Shown: one piece after another, positions 24,123 to 36,900 of the stretch | How the letters are laid out: every line of letters starts with the position of its first letter | Position numbering within the stretch: the first letter of the stretch is position 1 | From: Psococerastis gibbosa | Lineage: Eukaryota; Arthropoda; Insecta; Psocodea; Psocidae | Assembly (NCBI GenBank): GCA_963971405.1 | Contig: OZ020491.1 | Span: 20,268,855 to 20,332,854, forward strand | Direction: 5' to 3' | Length of the DNA: 64,000 bases | The notes under the pieces: model-generated | What the model was told of the DNA's origin: nothing | Database searches by the model: none | What the model saw: only the letters and a program-made list of their open reading frames with translations | Translations under genes and position numbers: made by a program

Positions 24123-27100
24123 TTTCGTAAAAACCTTTCCTGGGTTCCTGGGACCTGAAAACGTGTAAATCCGTTGAAATCTCGGAATCGAAAATTTCGA
24201 CCATCACAAAGCTTTCCTTATGCTACGTATAAATTGGAAAGCAATAACAGCATAATTACCAATAAGCGTGCCAATGATTGTAAAAAAAATACTCGTAAAC
24301 TGCAACAACATTGACGAGAAAGACGTCAGTTGATAACTTATCATGCCCCTATTTGCAAATTCTTTTGTTTCACTCAAAGTGAAATCAGTCTACTACTCCA
24401 AAACTTACCATAGGTCTGTCTTTAGGTTATATTCACAAAGTTATCAAACAATTTGCTCGTCTAATAAAATGTGTCTCAACAACAACGTAATCAAAAGCAA
24501 GAGTCCAGAGAAGACGAACTAGTTTGGTCGGGTTCCGGATAGTTAACGATAGTGGACACTTTCACAAAGTTTGTAAGCTTGAGACCTTTTCTTATGTTGG
24601 CACAAAATCTAAGTCAGATTAATACATTTCACTGAGTTGCAGCCTCTAAATATTAATCTCTTACTTAGCAAGTAGGTATTTCATAATCAGATTTAAACAT
24701 TATTAAAGCCTCTCATTAATACATCAATTCTAGGCAACAGCTGCTTACAACTTCGTGAATGGATGTCTGAAACTTAAAATTTTATTGTAATTGAAAATAG
24801 TAAATAATTTTTAAGATAAGTGGAAAATCATGATCTTTTGATCATATCTTTATCAAAAAAAATATTTCCTATATATGTACAAGCCTTCGGCCTCGCGGTC
24901 ACTGCTCATGTAAGTCAGGCGGCAGCTCGGCCTACGGCCTCGCACTCACTGCTCATGTCAGTTAATTGTGGTCACACACAACACACACGCAGCACCAACT
25001 GTCGGGATAAACGAAAATTAAATGTAGCGCAGTCTGCCGCTAGATGTCGGCAGTACCAGCAGCCATGTACACGCACCAATGTAAAACTCAAATTATAAAA
25101 ACATTCTCCAGTGGACGAAAGTGTTAATCTAAACCATCCTCGAATCTCCTTGAACACACACAACAATATTCATCATAATCGGTCCAGTCGTTTGAGAGGA
25201 GGCCCGGAACATACACACGGACAGTCGAAATATATATATATATATATATTAAGATATGCGTTTGTGATGCTTAAAATGTTCGAATTCGAGATTTTAACGG
25301 AATTACAAGTTTTTTCGAAATGTCTGTCTGTTTATAGCTCGTTCTGTGTATAGTCCACGCAAAATGAGAAAAGTATGGACATGTAATGTTTTGATCCTGT
25401 GCAACACTAAAAATATTTCTTGCACCATTTTGTGTTACCTTGTTGCATTGGATGCAAGGCATAACAAAAATTGTGCAAAGAATATTTTTACAGTGTTGTA
25501 CAGGATCAAAACATTCCATGTCCATACTTTTCTCACTTTGCGTGGAAAGCTGGTTCATGAAAATATTTCGGGATCAATTTTTCTATTTGGGGCAAACTAA
25601 AATTTGGGAGGGGGGGGGGGTATGAGCTAAAAACGGCTAAAAAAAATTTTTTCCAGTAACGGTTCGAAATTGTTTTTCTAAATTTACTCAGGCTAAATTT
25701 CAGTCGTTTTCACACCCCGGGTTGCTTCACCCTTGATATTGTAGTTTGGCTTTGGAAGTGAACATAAAAATAAAGTAAAACTCAATTTTATTAAAAAATA
25801 AAAATAAATTGAAACGTAGAAAAATATCATACTTAGTCTTGTATCCATCGTACCTGGATCGTACCATAAACAAAAATAAAACATGTAACAACTAACAAGA
25901 GAACAAATACATTTATTCAGTCTAATCAACAAAATCCATGACTGCAACTAGGCTCTGAACTTTTTTTTACAATATGCTAGCTATAAGTATATCAGTGACA
26001 AAAAAATTTAGTCAACAGAAAAGGTAAGAAGTCAAAAATGAAAAGTCAATAATTTGAAACTGCTGGCAATTCAACAAATTTTTTATCCCGGGTAGCAGAA
26101 AAACGACATGTGAAAAGCCAACCCCCCCCCCCTCCATAGAACCCTGGTGACAACTTTAAAGAGAGAAGCGTGAAAAACTTTTTCAATCTGTTCTAACATT
26201 TTTGTTTTCAATTTTCTCATTCATAAACAGTTTTAACATTAAGTTAGTCCGGCTTCAGCACCCGATCTATCTATCCGATTCTCTCTGTTAAAAATATAAT
26301 TGCAATGGGGCCAGCAACACCGTACATCCGTATGTAAAATTTATTTTAAAACTGTCATGTTGCTGTCCTGGAAATCAACAACAGTTGCTGTCCTGGAAAC
26401 CAACAACTGTTGCATAAGCATTTTGGAAACGTACTGAATTGAAAACATTATATGGCGGGTATTCCACATATGTACATCGTCAATGAAAATTATGAAATTG
26501 AAGGTCATTTCAATTTTACTCTATGCCATTGTTAAAATTGATCAATGATCAATTGATCATAGAGTAAAATCACAAACAATGAAACAAACAATCTAAAATT
26601 AAAAAATGGCGTCATGGGATATGACAAGTACAAGTGTTTTAATTGATTTCTCTAAAAAGAAAGCATTTCTGTGTAAAAAATATAATAAGGTTTAAATAAT
26701 AAGGCGACGAAGAAAACAAATACAATTTCAAGAAACAAATGCAAACAAATTTCAAAAATTTGGCGCATACGCTTCAATTGAAAATTGTCAATTTTTGAAA
26801 AAAACATATGGAATGGCCGCCATCAATGAGAAATTGAAATGTCCTTCAATTTCATAATTTTCATTGACGTTGTACGTATATGGAATACCCGCCTATACAC
26901 TGTAAACTACAATACTTTGAATACAAATCAGCGGAATCACTACAAAAAACTAGAGGATTCCACAATAATTATCATTTTTTCAGAATTAAATCCATTTTCT
27001 TATAATTTCTTTGATTTTAATAATGATTGAAATTTTCGACAATCCCTTTACCATAACTTTTTAATGCCAATTTGTTTCGCGACAAAATGAAGAACCGGTA

Positions 27101-30100
27101 CGAGTTTACTCGAACATGCTTTCCAATTTATGAATTAGTAGGGAGAGAAAATGATTAATTTCATGGTAAATAATTTTCCTATGGTTAAATTTCGGATATC
27201 ACGGGGGGGGGGGGGGGTCGTTCACCTGGCGTCACTGGAGGTGACGTAAATTCTAGATAGGACAGACCAACACATTACCACACAGCAATAATGGCAGGGC
27301 ACGCAATGCATTTCAGCGTGAAATTGCTTTGATTTTTTCAAAAATAAATTTTTTTGCACAAAACCAAATAGTTTTTTTGGGAAAGCAAACTGTCCGGTTT
27401 CGTTACTCAATTTAACACCTAAAACATGCCTGAAGGTAGAAATCATCGATAGAAAGGTTTCGCAGAAAAATTATTTTTTAGTCATTTTTCATTAAAATTA
27501 AGTTATTTTTATTTTTTTACCCCCAGAAGCAAACAATCAACGAGTATGCGACCCCCCGCATTTTATCAACATTAATAACGACTAGAATATATGTGAATTT
27601 TAAAGAAATCGTTGGAGCCGTTTTTGAGAAATAATTTTTTTAGACGTTTTTTTTTGAGTTTTTTGAAAATAAAACCCCCCCAAATTGAGTTAGCCCAAAA
27701 TAAAAAAAATGGTCCCGAGGTATGATTTTTGTGAACCTACATGTCCAATTTCACACAAATCCACCGACTAGTTTGCCCTGAAATCGATGAACAGACAGAC
27801 AGACAAACTGACAGACAGACAGACAGATATACATACAGACAGACAGACAGACAGAGCGATAGACAGACATTTCGTAAAAACCACTTTTTTGGGTTCCTGG
27901 GACCTCAAAACGTGTAAATCCGTTGAAATCTCGGAATCGAAAATTTCGACCACCACAAAGCTTTCCTTATACTACGCATAAATTGGAACGCAAAAATACA
28001 TTGGAAACTTTTTCTTATTTATTTACTTAATACTTGGTTCCCTGACTTCCCTCACTTAACCACTATCATCCTACTTTGCCCCTGCTGTTTATGATTGGGC
28101 TATCGCTATGTCATTGGGATGGAAAAAATTTCAAATGGTAAAATATAGGACGTCAAAAAAAACAACTTTGAAACTGAATTTAAACTTACCTACTGTCAAA
28201 GATAAGTTTATTTTAAGGTGTTGTTTCCAACGCCTGCTTTTAGCATTTCTGCTTTAAGCCTGAGTGTTCAAAATGTTTTGTAAACAAGAAATTATCGTAC
28301 TTTTTGGATGTAATTAATTAATTGATCGTTCCACAGCCACAAAGATATAAAAGGGAACAGATGAAAAAATCTTAAAAAATACGAGCTTTCTGTGAAAGCT
28401 GTCTATTTCCCTTACAGATTTACAACTGTGCTACAAAATGGGTTTAATTTATCCAATTTATCCAATTTTTTTAATGTAATAATATTTCAGTTTAGAAAAT
28501 ATAAACTTCCTGCAATAACTTGGATTTTTTATGAGTTTTTTATCTGTTCACTTTGTTATCTTTGTATCTGTGGAATGAGCAATAAATTATTTTCGTCAAA
28601 AAAATCAGCAAAATATCTGGTTTACAAAACATTTTGAACACTCAGCCTTAAGCAACCCTGTCAGCCAGGCGGGGGAGTGAGTCTGTTTGTTAACTTTAGG
28701 CATCCTAAGGGCAGACTCTTCCACCTCGGGGGAAAGGGGAGTTGGCTGAAAGGGAGTTTATTTTAATCTAGGCAAGATTAAATAATTATGATCTGTTTTA
28801 GTATTATCAGTACCTTCTTGCTCCTTTTAATTAAAGTTGATCCTGTTTTTGTCCGCCTAGGAAATAAGTTTCTCCCAAGGGAATGCCTTGAGGCCTAAGC
28901 ATTACCATATGGGTTGTTTTCAACCCAAAAACCATACCCAATCTTATTAATTATAATTAAAACAGCCTAAAAAGCACACATTTAAAAATGGCGCCTCTGA
29001 ATTGGATTGATCTACAATAAAAAAATACACCATTCTAGTGATCCACTCACATTCGCGGTCGTAAACATTGTGACAGGCACAAAACAGGCCCCCATCTGCA
29101 TTTTCGAGCAACAATAAGGGTATTATTAGGCTACAAGGACAATCAAACCTGAGTACAATAATAGTAATGTTCCTTGATAGCCTGCATGGCGCGTCAACAA
29201 GGATACTTAAAAATACATTGTGCCAATAATGACGATCCCAAGTAAGCTCAACATAATATAATATTATAACAATTCGTATATTTTTCTAAAATGATTGCCG
29301 AAACAAATTATTTTGTAGGCCCCCTTAACCTGAGGGTGTGCGGGGTATTAATTATTGAATTAATTATTAAATTAATTGATGATGATGAAATGAAATGCAA
29401 TGAAAAACGTATTTTTTTTTAATTGGTTTTAGGGCGACTGCAAATTAGGGCTTGCTTATACGCCCACTGAGCCAATTGGTGTTTCGATTGAATATATTAG
29501 TATATTAATGGGTTACACTGCCCTTGTAAGTTTAGTTCCTCTTCATTTGCTAAGCTTCCTCTTCTTCTTCTTCGATTGGATGTATTAATATATTAATATA
29601 AAAGGTTACACTGCCCTTGTAAGATCTTTAGTTCCTCTTCATTTGCTAAGCCGTTTAAGTTGCACTGAATGAAACGAGCCATCAGTATTCTTCGTCACCT
29701 TCCCCCCCCAGCAAGGGCAATCGCCATTTCGATTTCAGTATCTGTTGTGTTTTGACTGGAATTTCCCCCGGTGTTTCTGCTGATCTTTTGCCTTTTGTTC
29801 AAAACTCGACGTACGTTTTTCCTCGGACTTACGTCTTTATACTAGGCGAGCTTTAGCCCCGAAGGGCTACTCTAACAGCTAACCTATTTTGGTTTACAAT
29901 TTATTTTTTACATTATTATCATAATATATTTCCTGAAGAAGAAAAAAACAGCAAAATAAAAAGATAGAAAATAATAAAACAGGTACTCATGCATTCACTC
30001 TCACACTTCACTCCCCAGAACCTGATGGCAGGCTGTCCTAAATCTCCCCAAATTATTCCCCGTTCTCGATTTTTCTGGCAACATGCTAATCCGTAGTGAT

Positions 30101-30918
30101 GGAGTTTGCCCGGTCCGATCCGAAGAAAGGAAGATCGACCCGCAAATATATTGAAAATACAAAAAAATCAAGGTGACCAAATTGAAATGGACAGAAAATA
30201 TCAGCGGATCGAACCGTCCATCAATAGGGTAATTTATGCTTTCAAATTAGGTAAGAGAACCTACCCTTTTGTATGTTAAGTTTCAAATTAGTTTTAACCG
30301 CCGATTTAAAGTCCAAAAATAATTCATCAATTTGACTTACAGCAAAATATAATTTTAATTAATAATTAAATCTAATAACCCATTATGGAGTACTCACTCT
30401 AGCCTCCGTGCAAATGAATTAGATCCATATGAAAAATAATTAGGCCTAAAATGGCTAATAATTAGTCTGTATTTGAAATTAAGTATTTTTTGATTTCCCC
30501 TATTTAAAATAAAAATAAATGAATAGGACTTTTTATTGTTTCTATTACTAAGCCAACCCATCGGAGTTAGGGCTATAAAGCCCTCTCTTACACTCAACTA
30601 GGAAGGCCCGGGACCGCCTCCGAAGTATGGCCAGAAAATGTAGCCAGTGTGGGACTCGAACCAACAACCTTTCGGGTGAAAGTCAGAGTGCGTACCACGA
30701 CGCTACATTGAGTTACTATAATGATATGATCAGGGCCGGATACCTAGAAAATATTGCATTGTCTGTAATTAAAAACTATATTTTAAGTCTACTCACTGAT
30801 ACAGATTAAAAAACTAACATAATAAAGTGAATTGTGCGGTGATCCCAACGCGCCTTTATTGGCTTTGTGGCACCGGTTATTAGAAGAATGTGAAATGTTT
30901 TTTTTCTGTTAAATACAC

Positions 30919-30979
<61 letters not shown>

Positions 30980-33900
30980 GTTGCATCATCTACAGCGTTT
31001 ACTGTGCGAGCCCCCGACAAGTTGATTAACTTGGGGGCCCACAGGTTATTTGTATTATAAGGGTATAATTGTTAATTTATAAATATATTCCTTCGGCGCA
31101 GGGGAGTACCGGCCGGAGAAGAAGAAAAAAAAAAGAAAAAAATTACATGTCTTAATTAATTAATTAATTCAATTCTTTTATAGTTTTTAATAATAATAAT
31201 AATAATAAAATTTCTTGGAGGGCTTTTTATGGATCTAGGCTAGCTTATAGTGCCTTATTGGGTGAGTGGGCCCTATGCCAACGTCCCCATGGATTTTTGA
31301 CACTATTGATCTTGTTTCGGTGTGAATTTTTGGTCATTGGTAAACTGGTGCACATCCACGATGTCAACCTACACCGTTTACAGCGTTAATTGGCAAACTG
31401 AGACATGCTCAACATTGACACAATGTGATAGGTGTAAGCCTAACTTCACTGGGTGGTTCCCACCTTCGCTTTAAGGTACCGATAAGGAATTCTGCAGGCA
31501 CCACCTTACAGATACTTTTCAAGCGATGGCGGGGGTTATTGTTAGAAAACAAAGATGTAATAAAAGAAGGAAGTTTTATTGGCGCCAAAACTGAGAGGTG
31601 ACGCAGTTTTTTTGTGTGTGTACTGTCTGTGGCTTTATATACGACACTCGGGTGACATGGCATTTTTTATGAGGAATTAACAATTATATTAAATAACGTT
31701 ATAATGAAGCTAATTTAGTATATTTATGATCCCACCAAATATTTTCCAACAGTTATATTAAACCAATGTTTTAACGAACCAATTCGGTTGTTATAGATAC
31801 TTGGTGCATAATTGTATAAATGAGTGGTACTGAGCAGAAATATCGCATTTTAGCTGACGCAAAATTTAAGCATTAAACTGACGAACTGAATTATTATTTA
31901 GCTGCGTGAATGAATAGAGAAAGGCAGTGTAGTATATAAAATACTGTATTCGGGCTATATAATGTCTGTCATTACGACTTTGAATGGCTTTCGCACTAAT
32001 TAGGAGCAAAGTTACTGCGGGTGCTTTCCGTCCTTTTCCATCTTAATTCCGTTCTGGATGTTTTTAGATTTCCCAGGCTCATTTAATTGCGTCAAATAAA
32101 CATTTTGTTTCATTAATGAGTGAATTTTTTTTAAATTTTTTAATTAAGACTAGAATCTGCCTGCACAGAAATAAAATGAAAAGGACAACTCACTCCAAAA
32201 GAGTAACATTTATTCATTTACCAATGTTAAAATTCCTATTTTCAAAACTAATCTGGTGGATCGGCGCATAAACCGAACTGAGAAAGACCGCGCGGCTCTA
32301 AACCTCCCCAAGTAGTAAGAGGTCAACTAATAATGTGATTGTTTAGAGTGTGCAATAAGGGGACGTCATGTGACCGTTAAATACCTGAACGGACTGTACT
32401 ACACATTACCTCTATAACGTAATTTAGTCTAGGTTAGATTAGTGTAGTAGGCTCCTCAGCAACTTCATTTGAGAGACATACGTAGCGGGGGGGGGGGGGG
32501 GAGCCTTCCTTGGAAATAATTTATTAAGGGTAAAATTATTTTAAATAAGAAACTGAATCAAGTGCTAATTGTAGTTAATGTTTGATTTGTTCAAAAAGGT
32601 ATGTACATTACGTACAATCCAACAAATAATTTGGTTACCACTTGCTATAATGCACGAATGATTCCGAAAGTGGCCAATCAGTGCCGGGTCAACAGAAATG
32701 AAACCACCTATATATCTCTATTATTTGCAATCAGCAATCGGTATTTTAGCGTTAGATAGTTGAAAATTTGAAATGAGCAAATTCACAAAAGTTTAGCAAT
32801 ACCCCCAAGGAATGTTGTCTTGAAATTTCAGGCTTTGAATTTTGACTTTTCCCTCATTTCAGTTTTCTGCACTTGAAGGCTTGTCACCGCTGTGTTCTTA
32901 CTTGACATTTACTATACATTCTCATTAGTTTTGTGCTTTTTCTTTCAAAACTTCGAAGCCCTATGCTTCCGAACTTTCTAAAATAATTTAACCGGGCTAA
33001 AGTAAAAGTATACCCATAGAAATCGTTATTAAAAGTAAAGAAATAAACATAAAATACAAATGAAATTTTTTTAAATTTAATTCATTTATTTTATTTATGG
33101 ATACATACTATAGTATTTTTATATACAGATGACTGGTATGAAGAACACTGCAATTTTTTTAAGGGATGTGTCTACAATCGATGCCCCTAGTGAAATTTAA
33201 GTTAGTTCCAAAACGAGATGAGGGTGTACTGATAGGTAAATGGTAAGAGAACGGTTTATGACTTAAAAGTGGAACAACCTGTCAAATCGATGACTTTAAG
33301 TGACTGTAAGAGGCATACCAAAGAATTCTTTCCGGTTAAGTGCGGGACAGCTACCTCACAGAGCCGACGCCGCTGGAAAAACGTGGGGAAAACAAGTGCA
33401 GAAGAAAGACAGGCTACCAAAGAACCTACCCGGATGCCATTCACTGGCGGAATTTAGGTAAACTACGTGACTACCTTCAAAAACATCTTCACTGTATAGG
33501 TGTAGCAGTGGAACCTTTCTGCCCTCTGTGCGACACCCGGGAAGAGATGGACAGAAAACACCTTAAGGCGTGCCCAGCTCTCGTCAATAGCAGAGGTTCA
33601 CCAGATTATGTGTTGTATTGGGCTGCAAGAAAGCTGATGGCAGAAGCCTAATGCTATGGTGTGAATTAAAAACAATGACTTAAAAGTGTAAAAATTACTT
33701 TTTTTGTAGTTTAAATAATGAGTGTTACCCAGTTTAAAAATTGAACAAGAAGGTAATTAAAGCATGCATGTACCATTAGATAAAGTGAAAGTTAAAGGTT
33801 TGACCAAATGAGGGTTGTCGACGGTCAAAAGCTAAAACAAAAACGTCAAAGTTAACCTAGGTTTGATCTGACAAGGGTTGGAGGACTAACGAGTGTCCTT

Positions 33901-36900
33901 ATGTCTTATACGTTTGTCCGCACCAATTTAGCGACCTTTTCACTTTTGAGCGCTGACTGATAAAAAATTCTTTCTATCTGCCGACAGATTATACTGTAGG
34001 ATTTAAGTCAGGGCCCCGATTTCTTGGCATAAATCATATCGCAATGCAGATTGTCCCGTATAAAATACACAGTAATAAGAAGATGTAAGCAAACTCCTGT
34101 TTTTGCAAAAATTCTTCAATTGTGGAACAAGACTTGGCAACATCTGTAACTACCAGATTCCTAAGCATAATACGTCTTTATATTTCAAAACTCCCATATT
34201 TACTTGCCTGTCTCATTATTTAATAAGCTACCAGAAAACATTAAATTTACTACAAAAATTTTCAAAAAACTAATTAAAACATATCTTAATCCTAATACAA
34301 GAATGCATATTAAAAAATAGCGATAATTCATAACTTTTTTTTTTTTAAAGAATGGTAAACTATTATTTAATACTCCTAATATTGCTTGCTATTCTGATCA
34401 GTTCATATTTTATTTAGGTTTATTTATTTTTTATTTATTTTTACGGTTAGGTTTTCTTTTACTAAGGTTAAGTTTGTTGAATTTGAAGGAGGGGGGGCAG
34501 TACGGGAACCAGTCCTTTGGGATCCCCCCTTACAAAATATGTAAAACTGCCTTTTTAATTGTACACTTATTTAAATATACTATTTTCATTTCATTTCATC
34601 TACTCCATCGTATATAGCCTAAGCGCACAGATATTCTGCTTGGTATAATTTAGAATCCACTTTACTAACTGCAATTGCAAAGAAAAATGTTAATCATGCA
34701 TCATGTTTCTCCTAGTCCAGTAACCACCGACAAGATTCAATGCATTGAAACTATTTTAATATACTAGTGAAATTATCACACCCGTAGCTTCTGCTTATCG
34801 AGCGAATTTTGAGCAGTGACACTAAAAATTTAATTTAAATTAATAATAAACTACATAATGAACCATTATAGTCTCTGGGCAAATGAATCAAATCACTGTG
34901 GTATAAATATGATGGCTGTATTTGAAATTATGAATTTTTGTATTTGATATTTTATTTAAAAAAATTATTCAAATGGCAATTTGTTAATTAATTTCTCTGG
35001 CAAAACTGATTCATTGCGGCGTCTACCATAATATACAGTATGTTATGTGTTATAGTCTGTCACAATGTGTTTCCTCAGTTTGCCCCCCCCCCCCCCAGAT
35101 AAAAGAACCGGTCCGAGTTTACTCGAACATGGAACACGTCACTGGTGGTGAGGTAAATTCTAGATAGGTCAGACCAACAAATTACCCCACACAGCAATAT
35201 TGGCAGGGACGCAATTTTTTCAAAAACATTTTTTTTTGCATAGATCCAAATAGTTTTTTGGGAAAGCAATCTGTCCGGTTTCGTTACTCAATTTAACACC
35301 TAAAACATGCCTGAAGGTAGAAATCGTCGATGGAAAGGTTTCACAGAAAAATTATTTTTTAGTCATTTTTCATTAAAATTTAGTTATTTTTATTTTTTTA
35401 CCCCCAGAAGCAAACTATCAAGGGGCAAGCGACCCCCCGCATTTTGTCAACATTAATAACGACTGCAATATATGTGAAGTTAAAAGAAATCGTTGGAGCC
35501 GTTTTGGAGAAATAATTTTTTTAGACGTTTTTTATGAGTTTTTTTGAAAATAAAACCCCCCCAAATTGAGTTAGCCCAAAATAAAAAAGAATGGTCCCGA
35601 GGTATGATTTTTGTGAACCTACATGTCGAATTTCATCAAAATCGATCGAGTAGTTTGCCCGGAAATCAACGAACAGACAGACAGAGCGACAGAGCAACAG
35701 AGAGACAGACATTTCGTAAAAACCACTATTTTGGGTTCCTGGGACCTCAAATCGTGTAAATCCGTTGAAATCTCGGAATCAAAAATTTCGACCATCACAA
35801 AGCTTTCCTTATACTACGTATAAATTGGGAAGCAAAAATAACTTGTCGGGGGCTAGCACAGTAAGGTTGCATAGATTTTTGGTCGACTCCTAAAAAGTGA
35901 TTTCGTACTCCTACTTCGTCTAGTATCAAAGTCACCAAATGTAACCAGTGACTAATTTTTTAGAAGCCACAAAACCTTTATACAGTACAGTACTGTCAGT
36001 TTAGTTTAATGCAGTATATAATTTGTACTGCATTTACACGTTCAGTGGGTTCTGAAAAATTGGTCGGCGACATGGGCGACTTTGATGGTAGACTACTCAT
36101 ATGTGAATGTGACTAATTCAGAAAACGAAAACTTATACTTTTGTAACTGTACAGGGGTTAACAATTTTGAGGTCAGACCTGGGGACATTGTTGCTCGACG
36201 TAGCATTTACGATATTCAATGTTGCGGTTTAATTTCCGCAATCGATTTTCTAAAACTCACGTGGTTTAAAGCCAGCCCCAGTCCTAGGGAATTCCATTAA
36301 GTTAGTAATTAATTAATTGTACCCTTAAAAGACAATATTTAGGGTATCAGCGATCAGAATAATGTACCATTCATCGATACTAATACGACAAGCAGCGGAA
36401 CTTTGAAATGTATTAAAAGTTTCCCTGTGCATTGCATATACCTTCAATTCTCATATTGTTTCACTATAGAAAGGTAAGAAGTTTATATTAAACGTACCTT
36501 CAATGTTGAAGGTTTTCTTGTGGTAGTGGAAGTACAGACAACTTTCTTTCATAATGGCTAGTCTAATCGAACTCCTAAGAGCCAAGAAGTTTTCTATTGA
36601 ACGTACCTTCGTGGAAGTAGACAAAGTTCTTCCGTCGGGGCTCGTCTAATCGAACTCGATTTCGAAAACTAATTGAACGTACGGTACCTTCAATTTCGAA
36701 CATAAATTATAGTCTCCTTATTAACTTTGTTAAATATCACACTTGGCAAAAAAATAGAATTCTTATTACAGTTTTATTTGCTACCGTGAGCTTCAATTTG
36801 AAGTTGTTCTGCTGTTCGTAGACGTGGTCGGGGGGCCGCGAGTCGTGGAAGTAGACAACCTTCCGTCGGAGATCGTCTAATTGAACACCTTGGGGCTAAG

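Noticed and set aside
27768..27981. Asp-Arg-Gln-Thr or Ser-Val-Cys-Leu repeat proteins
   Set aside because: Translation artefact of the GACA/GTCT microsatellite inside repeat H; the same artefact recurs in every H copy.
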